Of a stretch of 64,000 bases of DNA, positions 53,389-64,000 are shown one piece after another. How positions within the stretch are numbered: the stretch's first letter is position 1; every line of letters starts with the position of its first letter. Both the position numbers and the translations under genes were made by a program. The notes under the pieces were generated by a model that saw only the letters and a list, made by a program, of their open reading frames with translations, made no database searches and was not told the DNA's origin. Source of the stretch: Fennellomyces sp. T-0311 (lineage: Eukaryota > Mucoromycota > Mucoromycetes > Mucorales > Lichtheimiaceae); assembly GCA_025266875.1 (NCBI GenBank), contig JALLLT010000008.1:186001-250000 (forward strand), written 5' to 3'.

Positions 53389-54807
53389 ATGAGCACCAAC
53401 CCAGTCATTAAGGTTCTCTCTGCTTTACTTCCAACATCGATCATGTCAAGTAACAGCAAGCCTACCGAAGACGCATCTCATGACAATGACACCTTGGCAA
53501 AGACTGAAAAGATGGAAGAAGAAGCTCAAATGTTACTAGAGGTAACAATGATCAAGCGAAGGAGAAAAGCTCCATGGAATCATAACACTAAAGCATTTTT
53601 TTTTCTTCCAAAAAAACCAACACAGCGTAATCGCGATTTGTCAGATCAACTGGAGAAATCCTTGAAGACGATTGCGCGTTTACGACGGCAACGCAGGTAA
53701 GACAGTGGTTTGTTTTTGGTTCGAGAGAAAGGGCGCCTTGGACTGACAATAATAAAAGTGCTCTGCTGGATACGATCGCTGAGACGCGCAAATCGAAAAA
53801 CCCCACGGCAAGCGACCAAGACGATGATGACAGCAGTATCTATGACGAAAACGATGATCTGGGTGAATTGAGTGCACCTACGCCAGAGGAAACGTCGTCG
53901 TCTTCGGAAGAATCCAGCAGCGAGGAGGAGACGTACATTGCTGTGGATTCATTAGGTAAGATCAGTATTCGGAAGGAAGCGCATCATTCGTTGGCTAAAC
54001 ATAAACACCAGGCCGCCGACGCAAGAGGCCGGTCAATGCACAAGCCATCAGCCGAAAAAGCCGGTACCGACTTGTGAATGTTCCAAAAGACGAAGCCGGC
54101 GAGTACGTTCTGCCTGTGCAACTGGGCACCATCAAGTTAATACGTCTCGGAACCATCGTGCCGGTCCCGTCGACGTACCACAACAATAGATACATCTTTC
54201 CTATTGGATACAAAATCGAAAGGTAGGAGAAAACCTGAGCCAAGCAGGGCAGGTGCTGACGGCGTGAGGTCAGGGTTTACAAGAGCATGATCAACCCAGA
54301 CAACCTGGTGACATATACGTGCGAAATCAAGGAAGGGAAAGGCGCGCCCAAGGTAGGGATCAAGAAACGTCAAAAAATTTGCATGCTGAATGTATCACAA
54401 AGTTCTGTATCACGCCGGAAGATCAGCCGGACGCTTGCATCGAGCGCGACAATCCAACCGCAGCCTGGTCCACCGTGATGAAAGAAGCCAACAGAGAATC
54501 CCAGCGGACGCATTTCGCTGTGTCCGGCCCAGAGTACTTTGGCATGTCCCATCCGAATATCACCAAAATGATTCAGGAGCTGCCTGGCGCGAATGAATGT
54601 TTCATGTACCAGTGGCGGTTCTTTGACGATTATGAAAACACGCCTGCATCACCAGGTCCCGCGAGAAAGAGAAAGAGTAGCCCCAGAGGATCTGCGAGCC
54701 CGACAGATAAGGACACGGGAGCCAATGGCGCAACCATCCGCACCACGACCCCCCGACGCGGCGGTGGAGCTAAAAGGCAGCGCGTTGGAGCAAAGCGAGC
54801 AGCATAG
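53389..54807 (+). CDS. FYRN/FYRC-domain nuclear protein (TBRG1-like)
   Basis: Six exons (53389-53541, 53626-53696, 53759-53955, 54012-54222, 54274-54352, 54403-54807) give 371 residues. FY-rich domains occur in chromatin proteins such as MLL/Trithorax-type methyltransferases and the smaller TBRG1 group. The N-terminus holds a short coiled coil (LSDQLEKSLKTIARLRRQ) and an acidic Ser/Glu segment. The basic linker GRRRKRPVNAQ leads to FYRN (LGTIVPVPSTYHNNRYIFPI) and then FYRC (THFAVSGPEYFGMSHPNI, FMYQWRF). The tail is basic with likely nuclear signals (RKRKSSPRG, GGAKRQRVGAKR). There is no SET domain, so it is a stand-alone FYR protein. The splice at 53955/54012 was chosen because the unspliced frame stops just before the FYRN domain. 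Confidence 0.87.
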
Positions 54808-54889
54808 ATGATCCTTAATTGCATACCATCCCCCACTTTACATTTATTTCATAATATGCGCCTGAAGGCAAGCGAATGAACAACCGAGC

Positions 54890-55740
54890 TAGTCTCCTTG
54901 TCTCATCTAAGCAACCTATAACGTGTTGAGCTGTGCTCAATATTTACCTAAACCAACCTACGATGTGTTCAGCTACGCTCATGGGATCAAGGCAAGATTG
55001 GTTATGGCGCCTTGCCCGTAAGGCCGAGGTCTCCGTCAAAACGATCCGCAGTCTCCTTTACTGCTCAATCTGGTACTCGAGCTACTTTTGTGCCTCACCT
55101 ACTGTGTGTGGTACTACCTCGTTGCCGCCACCGATCGGTGATGCTCATGAAGTCAAGGGTCTGGCGTATACTGATGATATTTGAACGTATCTAGCTCAAT
55201 CCCGTGTATTGGTCTATCTTTGATTCGTGTGTTTGTGCTTCAAAAGCTCGCCTAAATAAAAATAAGACAGTCGTGGTATCTCTCTCTGGTAAAGCATAGC
55301 TAGCTTGAGGAAATACCTTACGCAATATCGGCATCGCTCACTGGTATGGTGATTGATCTATTGAGGCCGTGATCTACTTGGGCTTCCCCTGACAAGTTCA
55401 TCAAGTCAACTTTCTCTGTACCTGGACCACCGAGGCCAAGATGACACGACGTGCCTAGATGCTATCCATGAGCCGCTTGCTCATAGCACGCCATGGATTA
55501 ATCGCCCGTTCACTCCTGGTTATCAGGGTGCGGCATGCTACTCGGATACCTCGCCATGCCAAAGTCGTTTCTACCAAAATTGCACTCGATTCAGAACCGT
55601 TGATGCGGTGATACCCCTGATTTTCGATGCTTGCCGCACACCGTACCTTAAGGCTCTGTCTCTGATCAAGAGTTGTCTCCATGCTACTGGCACGCTGGGT
55701 CTACAATCAGATATCGAGTCAGACCCCTCCGAATAAAATT
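54890..55740 (+). mobile_element. Degenerate LINE-type (non-LTR) retrotransposon relic
   Basis: Translations in all three plus-strand frames carry successive pieces of a LINE reverse transcriptase. Frame starting at 55022 gives RGLRQNDPQSPLLLNLVLE, the 'RQGDPLSP' box; the frame at 55140 gives VKGLAYTDDI, corresponding to the catalytic YADD box; KTVVVSLSGK follows near 55265; the frame at 55363 gives EAVIYLGFPL, the conserved block after the palm. The frames change between these pieces and stops intervene, so the copy is dead. The piece is only about 0.85 kb, missing the endonuclease and most of the fingers. Order and spacing match a single ancestral ORF. No target-site duplication or poly-A tail was identified. 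Confidence 0.75.
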
Positions 55741-56010
55741 CCGGTTTATTCGCGATAAACCACTATGCCTTAGCAGGAAAAATTAGGCTCATCAAGGGGG
55801 TAATAAGGTTTATTCTCGTCCCAATCAGGAAACGCAGCAATGAAGTACTCGTTTATTTTATTCGTGTGAATAAAGGATTTCGAATACAGTACCATCCGCC
55901 ATAGTCGCAGTCGAGAGGCCACCTCTCTCAAATTAGAACCCCGAAATGCGCGCGCGTGCGAGCGATTAGTTGGCCATTGGGCCAAATTCAGGAGCCTTCT
56001 TTCTCGAGCC

Positions 56011-56938
56011 ATGAAGGTACGTCGTATCCTAGGAGACGAGATGCGGGAGAATAGACGATAGAAGCGTAGAAATGAGCAAAAGGACGGATGGATCGATGAG
56101 ATGGTGGGATGGATGGATCTGGAAAAGCCAACCTCGAAAATTTTGTCCATTTAGTTGAACATTGCCAACCCGGCCACCGGCTGCCAAAAGCTGATTGAAA
56201 TCGATGACGAGCGTCGCCTGTAAGTGGACTCTAGAACCAATCGCCAAAGCAACATGACGAATTAATTGCATTCAATACATTAGTCGTGGCTTCTACGACA
56301 AGCGCATGGCGCAGGAAGTTGCTGGCGATTCGCTCGGTGATGAATTCAAGGGCTACGTTTTCCGCATTTCCGGCGGTAACGACAAGCAGGGTTTCCCCAT
56401 GAAGCAGGGTGTCCTCTTGCCCCACCGTGTGCGCTTGTTGTTGAGCAAGGGCCATTCGTGCTACCGCCCTCGCCGCACTGGTGAGCGCAAGCGCAAGTCG
56501 GTCCGTGGCTGCATTGTCCAGTCTGACTTGGCTGTCATGAACTTGGTCGTTGTGAAGCAGGGCGAGCAAGACATTCCCGGTTTGACCGACACCACCGTTC
56601 CCAAGCGTCTCGGTCCCAAGCGTGCCAACAACATTCGCAAGTTCTTCAACTTGAGCAAGGAGGACGATGTTCGCCAGTACGTCATTCGCCGCACTATCCA
56701 GCCTGCGAACCCCAACAAGAAGCCCTACACCAAGGCTCCCAAGATCCAGCGCTTGGTTACCCCCGTCACCCTTCGTCGCCAACGCATTAAGAAGTTGGCC
56801 AAGGCTAAGCGTCACGAGCGCAGAACCGAGGCTGAGGCTGAATACAAGCAGCTCCTTGCCAAGCGCGTCAAGGAGGCCAAGGACCGCAAGATCGAGCGCC
56901 GCCGCACCTCGTCCATGCAAAAGTCCAGCTCTGCTTAG
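56011..56938 (+). CDS. RPS6: Ribosomal protein eS6
   Basis: Three exons (56011-56016, 56155-56219, 56284-56938) give 241 residues. eS6 is the 40S protein phosphorylated downstream of TOR. It starts [19 protein letters not shown] with the initiator exon encoding only Met-Lys. Family blocks are [53 protein letters not shown] and [18 protein letters not shown]. The C-terminus ends [13 protein letters not shown], which contains the Ser cluster phosphorylated in other eukaryotes. The large antisense frame over this gene is a codon-bias shadow. Its 3' end is 100 bp from the convergent NUP192 end. Confidence 0.97.
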
Positions 56939-57037
56939 GTGTAATGCATCTCTCAAAATAAAAAATGTCGTGGAGGCAATTCTCTTTATATGCTATGTGT
57001 GCGTGTGTGTGTGCGGGTGGTTTATTGCTATAGGTGG

Positions 57038-60000
57038 CTATGGGTAGAAGTGCAGCGTGGTGATATTCTTGATACGGTTGCAAAGGTCATGGATTGTGGA
57101 CGATTGTAGCGGGGGTATACCCATATCCAAGTCCTCCGTCTTCTTCAGTATTGGCTCAAGCACTGTCGATGACGCCGTCTTTAAGCTGCTCGCAACCGCC
57201 ACCGACGGCTGGAACATGGTTGTCTGGCTGCTTCCCGCAAAGCTATCCGTCGCGTACACATCCAAGGGCTCCGGCGACGACAATATGTAGAACACCAGGT
57301 GTCGCCACAGCAACAGGAGTGCATTTTCGAGTATAACTACGCAACGGCGCTGTGAGCATGCCAATGCTGTTGCCAAGTGATGTTACTTACAGGTCAATTG
57401 GTCCATCTGTTCTGCTTTTCTCTGCGCACGCTTGTCAACTTGTGTCGCCAGGACTTGCTGTTGCTGCGATGGGCTCAGCAGGTCGAATTGGATGCCAAGC
57501 TCCGGCGGGAACGCGGTCTCCGCAATCTCACGAACTTCCTCGTACTTGAGCGATGCCACGTTATTTTCCTGGGAAAGGAGTAGCTTATATTCAGCCGTGC
57601 TGCTGAGTAATGTCTTCACTGTTTCCCGGATGCATACGGCCAGCGTGGATAGTGAGGGTACTTTGATAGATACTTTAATTGCTGTCAGCAAAACTATGTT
57701 GTAGTCACCGTCGTTTCGCGACTTACCATTGCGCATAGACAAGACCCCGTTGTCATCTGATGTCAATGTGTTACTAAAGACAGGCTTGAATGCATTCTTT
57801 CCTTGAGCTCCAGTTACAAAAGCCGCGCTCTGAGCATAGCCAACCAGATTCTTCTCTATTGAGAATACAAGCTGCTCTGCCTTTACTGCCAATGCCGATG
57901 CACCACCGTGTTCTGTTTTCATAATAGTCAGTATGCGTATCAAGTCTGTGCGTATGAAGCTTACCAAAGACTTGCTTTTGCGCCAGTTCTTTTTCTTCGT
58001 CTGTGCATGGAGCAACTTGTGATGCGATCTTCTGCGGGACAAGATATTTGGCGATCAAATGCATCATTGCTGTGTGGAGCTGATTCAGTCCTCGGGTGAC
58101 CTAATACAGAAATAGGGTCAGAGGCAATCGATGGGAAAAAGAAACGTTGAGATTACTTACCAAATCGTCAAAGAATCCCTGTTGACCAGCCAAATGATAG
58201 AGAATAGAGGTAACAAGGTTGATTTGCGTAAGCGACCCAATCGTTACTTGCTGCCGCTCTCCTTTCAAGATATATAAGAGCGCATCCTGCTGCTTTCTAG
58301 CCCACCCTTCAATCTATAATGCTGTTAGTACCGCGCGGTTGTGGATGTACAGGTAACTTGCCTTGTCAATAACGTTGACATGACCCAAACTGCATAGCAA
58401 CGCCGAGACTAGTTCCAGTACGGGTGTCAGTATCCGTTCATAGCGATGATCAAAGTCCGCGGTTGTGTTTGGTTGCTCTGTGTTCGGATGAGTTATCGTG
58501 TGCAAAAGGAAGCAAGGAAGACGTACCAATAAAGCTCTGCTCCATTCCTGGGTTAATGAAGTGGCAGTGGCTCAACACATCGATGAGGCGATTGTTCAGC
58601 AGCAGCTTGGATCCCTCCTTGGATAAGGCCAGTCGCAGGAAGAACGATATCTTGGATTCATAGATATATACTGCAACGGGCAATGCTACAGGAACAATAC
58701 GTCAGCGGGTGCAAATCCGATAAGGTAGCGCTTCTTACCATCAGGCTGCTCTCTAAATCTAACCAGCTCTTCATCCTCTCGTCGGAGCATGTCGATGCTG
58801 CATTGCAAAAAGTTCTTCTTGACCATAAATGCCAGGATTGCTCTGTCGTTCAAGACATAGAGCGCATCCAAGGCCACGTAGGCAGTCGTCTTCCAGATAT
58901 CCAGACCGTCGCTTGCATCGGTGCATAGCGTATCCAGGAACTTTTCGTTCGTGGACATGATCTCGATGAACTTGTCTTGGATGCCACTGGATGCTTGGCT
59001 GGAAGATACGTCTTTGGCATAATCCAAAAAGTTGACCAGCGCAACATACATATCGCCTCGAACCGCAATCGTGTTGCCGTCTTCTTGGATCGCGTCCAGG
59101 ATGCCGTTAAAGATCAAGGTAAGCTTTTCGTCAGGAAGGTGGGTGTATTCAGCACCAATTGAGCGACTACCCGCGAGGACTTCTTGGCGCTTCTTGTGTT
59201 CGCACAATCGCTTGACCAAAACCAGTATGACTTCACTGAAACCCTTCAGAATATCCGAATCATTGCCAGCCTCCTTCTTCATCTTTGGCAGAAGAGTGGA
59301 AAGCAAGTGATCGATCAACTTTTCTCGGGCCTCGAATGGGAACAGGTCAAAGCACTCGAATAACGTCACGTTAACAACTTGCTTCCACGCGCGCATACAG
59401 TGCTGTCGACCGTTGGCAATCTCTCGCTGGTGGTTTTGAGCCATCAAGTACTGCAGTATCCGTCCCATTTCGTTCTCCAGATCGAGTCGGCTCTGTTCGC
59501 TATCGAGAAGGCGACTGTCGCGCTTGTTGGTCTCGCTCTGTCGCAGAAGCTGATAGATGGATCGAATATCGTATACAGAGCAGCCACGCTCGTTGTCAAT
59601 CACAAACACTTCTGGGTTGAACCCGGCAAAGTAGTTGAGTGGACCAAGCCCGCCTTCAGGTTCCAACGCGTCGTGCCAGGTGAAGTCCAGCGAACTCATG
59701 ACCTCAAAAATCTTTTGCAGTGGTTGCTGGAAACGTCGTGTGCTGAACATGTTGATAGGATCTCTGTCCATATCCATGGTGTTGTCGTCGCTGTTGCCCG
59801 GTGCCTCGTACAACAGTTCCAAGAGGTCCCTTGCTTCCGACTTTAAGTTGCTGCTGGCCAGAATGTGAAGCTCCAATGCAATCGATTTGAGCAACCACGC
59901 GCGCTGGTGGAGCTGCGACAGGATGACGAAAAAGTCAGCAGTCAGTGTGGTGCCATCAGAGCAGCGCACGATACCGCGGAATGTCGGCTCGTATACGTTC

Positions 60001-63000
60001 GAGTAGCTCTGCAATCGTGCTGGCATGGCGCACAGATGGTTGTAGAAAAAGTTCTCCTTGCTCCGAAGGTAGCGCATGGTTACGGAGGACGTGGAATCCT
60101 TCGCGCACAGCAGATATATTAACTGGTAACATTTCTCAGCGAGCACCGGATGCGTTGCGATAAGCGGCGCCCCGTTTCCATCCAGGACATCGCGGTTCAT
60201 CATATCCAGGATGGTACGGAAACAGACACGTACTGAATCATCAGTGTATAGCCCCTGCGAATTGATACCGGATCGGCTGAGCGAGCATGTGTAGCCAAGC
60301 AAAAAATTGGCCAGCGTGGGGGAGGGCTTATCAATCGCAGAGTTCTTGAGGAGCAAGTCGATGATCGCCAGTCGCACAGACGAGGACATGCTTGGTCGGA
60401 AATCAGATTCGAACGAGAACGTGTTCTGGATCGTCTTTTCTGCCAGCCAGAATGGAATGTTGTTGATATCGTACTCGTAGTCTTCGGCCGTTGTTCTCTC
60501 CGCATCATCAATGGCCACGCGCTGGCTGAACGCATACAAGATGCTGGATGCGTCCTTGCAGCTGTGAAGCACGCTGGGCAGCTTGGCACCGATGCCGCCC
60601 ATGGCTGTTTGAATACCCGTGTTGGCAGGAGGAATGTTGCTGTCGTGAGGCTCCATAGACAACGCCTGCAGAATCTTGGTGCTCAAGTAGCAGATCTCTT
60701 CCTGATCTTCGCAGTTGACCAACAAGGAGAGCTGCACAATGGCGTTCGAGTTGACAAGCATCAAATAGCCAAAGTTGGTCAGGGATGGAAGCGCCGGGTA
60801 TGTGTATTCGCCCAACTTGAATTGAGAAGACGCCATGCGACTCGATAGACCAGTGATGCTGGGAATCAGTTGGTTGCAGAAAGTGTCCTGGAGCTTGAGT
60901 ACGCGGTGGATGAGGCGCAAGCATCGGACCACGCACTGAACGAAATAGGGCGATCGTTCTTCCTTGGCAACGATGCCGTTGTAGCTTGCCTCGACAATCT
61001 TGAAGATGGCGTTGGCAAAATGGCTTCCAGACAAAAGACGTACCATCACCGTGAAGCCAGGGTGAGCAAGGTATGTCAGCAAAAGTGGCTGCAACATCTC
61101 GACTGCGGATGGGCCAGCACTATGCTTCCCTTGGAGTGCGAGGCTGTAGCTGTCAACTTGGCTTTGAGCCTTGCGATTCGCCATAGAAAGCATCTGACGG
61201 AAATGTTGTAGATCCAACGAGAGAACACTGTTCTCGAACACTTTGAGACACGCCTCGGCCAGCTCCCATTTAGCACCTGGATACAGATATTGTTGCGAAT
61301 CCAAGGTGATGAAAATGTTGTCAATCACCAAGGAAATGTAGGGCTCAGCACCAGGCGGCCGTGTGGCCTTGCCAAGCCAGGCGGGAACGGTCGATATGAC
61401 AAAATTGAAGCCGCCAATAAGCTCCTCGCGTCGAGATCGTGTGTGGATGGCAGACGCCAAAAGCTTGACTACAGCACGCGTCACCTTGTAGTCTCTGGTG
61501 CTTTTCTCTATTTCGAGGTCTCGCAGGAGGCCGGACTGCTTAAGAGGCGACAAGTGTCTGCGCTGATCGGTGGTGACAGTTCGGTTGTGCAACAGATCTT
61601 GCGGTTGTTGCAACTGCTGCTGTTGATTGTCGGATTCTCGCTTGGGAAGGAAAAAGTCGCTGGTCTCCAAAACCTCCCACACTTTCTCGGCAATGGAACG
61701 CCCGAGCATATCGACACCGCCACCCCACGGCGAACAGAACGCACCTAGGACATTGTACAGGGCCGCACGAAGTTCGTATGGTGTGTTGCCGCCCAACATT
61801 TCCACAATAGACTGGGGCGCCAGCAACACTGAATCAAGCCATAATGCGCGCCGTGCCTCAGACGAATATTGCACCACCTGTTGCAGCAAAAGCAGAAACT
61901 TGATCAGCAGCTCCACCTCGTCGTTGGGCAACGAGGGGCCGGTGTTTTCGGACGTGCTGCGGATGTGGGGAGCGTAAAAGTGGAAGGCTGCAAAAAGCTT
62001 GCCCCAGGAAAACAGACTGCTTATCTTGAGATCGGTTCTGTTTGTGCCAGGGATCAGCTCTTGGAATGCATGGGGTGCACAGGCATCGCCAGTGGAGATA
62101 GATGCCAAAAAGTTGTAACATGCGCCCACGGTTCCCGGCTGTCGGATCTCCAGAAGCCACTTGACAAAGGATGGCAGCTCACTGTCGTTTTGTACCCAGA
62201 ACTTCCATCCTGCGTTGATGCGCTCGCGATAGATGCTTGCCATGAGTTCCATAAACTTTTCGAGATCGCGGCACTTGCCGCTATCGTCTTCATTTGCACT
62301 GGCTCTGGTCGCGAGTGGCAACTGGCCCGGGGCGTTTGTGTCTTCTTCCTTGTACTTTAGCTGGCGGATGATGTGCATGAGATTGTCGATGAAGCTGGTG
62401 GTCAACGTCTCCAGCTCGTGGATCACAAAGATGTAGAATTCTGGGCGGATGTCTGCATTGAACTTTGTAAAGTCGCTAGGATCGACAGTCAGCACGTCCT
62501 TATCGTCGTACACTGATAGCTTGAACAACCCCCGATCCGTGTCGATGCTCGAGTTTTCTTGTTGAAAGTACAGCAAGTACTCGTTCATAAAATCGAATGC
62601 CTTGTGATCGATCGCGTCAAAGATCAGCTTGTCGAGATCGTCCAGTCGTGCGGGCAGTGACGGTTCGACGGTATGATCGATTTTCACCGCGTTGCGCATG
62701 AACAATGCCCATTGAATCATCACGACCGCCTTGACTGCAGGCACCTTCCAATGTACTTTGAGCATCCTGTCGTGGAACTGTCTCATAAAATTGACGTCTC
62801 TGTAGAGCGGCGGGAGTGGCGTGGGATCACATTGGTGATCCGGCACAGAAATGGCGCCCATCAATGCAAGCAACATGTACGACGTCGAGATATCTGACAG
62901 CTCAGAGTGCTGCAGTGTGTCGGCGAGTGACAACACGTCCTGGTAATCCAACCAAAACAGTGACGCCAAATGGTAGAGGATCTGTGCTAGTGCGACACGC

Positions 63001-63816
63001 TCCTCCATCAGTTTCTCCAAGCGAAAGTTTGTGATGTCCTCGCCTAAACGACCGCTTGCGACGTCCGTTTCCTTTGACGGCTGTGGCTGGGGCTGCGGTT
63101 GCTGAGGCTGTTGGGGTTGCAGTAATGACACTGGCTGCTGCTGCTGTTGTGGCGGTGGTGGTGGTTGCTGCGGAATCAATCCAGTTGTGGACAAGGTGTT
63201 GTGTGTTTTGCAAACGTGCTGGATCGTCTTGATGATCTTGGCGGGAAACGTTCCATTGTCGACGCGTTCACGCAGGAGTTCAGAAACGAACTGTCGAAAT
63301 ACGTTTCTGACGTCTTCTCTGGTGGATGTGTCCTTTGCCGACAGTAATATAACCTCCAACGATTCCAACAAAAAGCTACGTTTCTGATGGTAGATTGTGA
63401 TCGCAGCATCGACGTTGGTACTGTTGGACCTTTCGGCTGATTCCATGCCTTCCCACAAAAGATTGGCTGCGACAATTTCATTTACGCCGAGTTGATTGGA
63501 AAGGAATACTGCCAGCTGAATGAATTCTTGGTTGACTTTGTGCAGGCTGCCATTGAGGAGCACGCGACCTACGATTTTAAAATGATAGATTCTTCAGTGA
63601 TTTGTTACAAGTGTACGCTGATCGACATGCTTTTGTTGTACCTTCTTGCAATGTTTTCCGGTCTTGTTCATTTTTGGGTACATCGTCTAGTAAATCGAGG
63701 AACTGCTTTGTGTTTTGCTTTAACTCATGCTGGAGTTCATTGGCCGTCGATGGTGCAGTGGCCACTCGTGCCTGGCACAGAGAAGCATGGAGGTCGCGAA
63801 CCTCATCGATCTGCAT
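57038..63816 (-). CDS. NUP192: Inner-ring nucleoporin Nup192/NUP205
   Basis: A giant alpha-solenoid scaffold of the nuclear pore inner ring, roughly 2,000 residues. The first exon starts at 63816 (MQIDEVRDLHASL) and includes KQFLDLLDDVPKNEQDR, matching the Nup205 N-terminal FISLFKNPPKN block. After an intron ending near 63565, one very long exon runs to about 58735, with VNQEFIQLAVFLSNQLGVNE, a Gln/Pro-rich insertion at about 63060-63190, and the solenoid. Several short exons (58680 to 57040) finish the C-terminus (LLLWRHLVFYILSS ... NITTLHFYP). Strand, family and both ends are well supported; the number and borders of the last six or so exons are approximate. An additional upstream exon beyond 63816 cannot be excluded. 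Confidence 0.92.
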
Positions 63817-64000
63817 TGTTGCTTGTTCTGTGATTGACGGACCCTTTTAATCGTTGCTCGATGTGATCAAGTAGCCCAGTGACAATGTTGGTCGCGGTTA
63901 CTGAAGATCGCCGTGGAAACAGAGTAGGTCGCGTTGTCGAAAAGCTGAAATCAAGCTTAAAAAGTGACTTGCACTGCGTTTTATCAGCTCACCATTTTCG
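63817..64000. other. Region upstream of NUP192 at the window edge
   Basis: This 184-bp stretch should hold the NUP192 5' UTR and core promoter. On the minus strand a GTGAGC near the right edge and a TTTCAG about 50 bp further look like an intron in the leader, so the transcript may begin outside the window. Confidence 0.35.

Noticed and set aside
53956..54077. Continuation of the FYR-protein frame past 53955 to a stop at 54077
   Set aside because: A good GTAAGA donor at 53956 and CACCAG acceptor at 54011 join the frame directly to the basic linker and FYRN domain, so the readthrough frame is intronic or shifted.
56231..56956. Open frame of 241 codons on the minus strand
   Set aside because: It lies exactly opposite eS6, whose identity is certain; the Leu/Ala/Val-rich product is the mirror of biased codon use in a highly expressed gene.

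Overview
The window looks like a gene-dense stretch of a filamentous fungal nuclear genome, most likely an early-diverging lineage such as Mucoromycota. The reasons are the ortholog set (Dnf-type flippase, Bsd2/Ndfip, Furry/Tao3, Rpn1, Nup192, MedA-like DUF7082, EMC5), many short introns of about 50-80 nt with GT(A/R)..AG borders, several genes carrying 5-12 exons, tiny spacers between convergent genes, and no bacterial-type operons. The assignment to Mucoromycota is inference; the fungal assignment is firm. About two dozen genes can be supported, and for most of the smaller ones the exon set closes exactly in frame.

Layout. 1-7.4 kb, minus strand: P4-ATPase flippase (cut by the window start), PRMT5 arginine methyltransferase, a sulfotransferase-like protein. 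9.3-16.9 kb: an APC-superfamily amino-acid/GABA-type permease with 12 exons, a Siw14-like phosphatase, a Bsd2/Ndfip trafficking adaptor, a 67-residue conserved-looking unknown, and the ribosome-recycling ABC protein Rli1/ABCE1. 17-21.6 kb: an SLC49/FLVCR-like transporter, an HDDC2-type 5'-deoxynucleotidase and EMC5. 21.8-29.4 kb: the giant Furry/Tao3/Mor2 morphogenesis scaffold. 30.8-36.1 kb: prefoldin subunit 3, a secreted pepsin-fold protein that appears to lack one catalytic Asp, and Arp6. 38-45 kb: histone H3, Rpn1, ATG12, and a coiled-coil protein of unknown role. 47.3-54.8 kb: ribosomal protein eS10, a short putative membrane protein, a MedA-type regulator, a multi-pass membrane protein with a Pro/Tyr-rich tail, and an FYRN/FYRC chromatin-type protein. 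54.9-55.7 kb: a broken LINE-type reverse transcriptase relic, the only mobile element recognised. 56-63.8 kb: ribosomal protein eS6 and the inner-ring nucleoporin Nup192.

The genes are mostly unrelated housekeeping functions and do not form a pathway cluster. Recurrent structural themes are short head-to-head promoters (67-aa protein/RLI1, RPN1/ATG12, eS10/short protein), tail-to-tail gaps of about 100-360 bp, microexons of 16-17 nt, and GC-AG introns with GCAAG(T/A) donors in three different genes. No tRNA, rRNA, CRISPR or centromere/telomere repeat was found. I found no convincing novel multi-gene system; the best leads are the divergent pepsin-fold protein, the concentration of non-canonical introns and microexons, and a few unrecognised but clearly coding genes.
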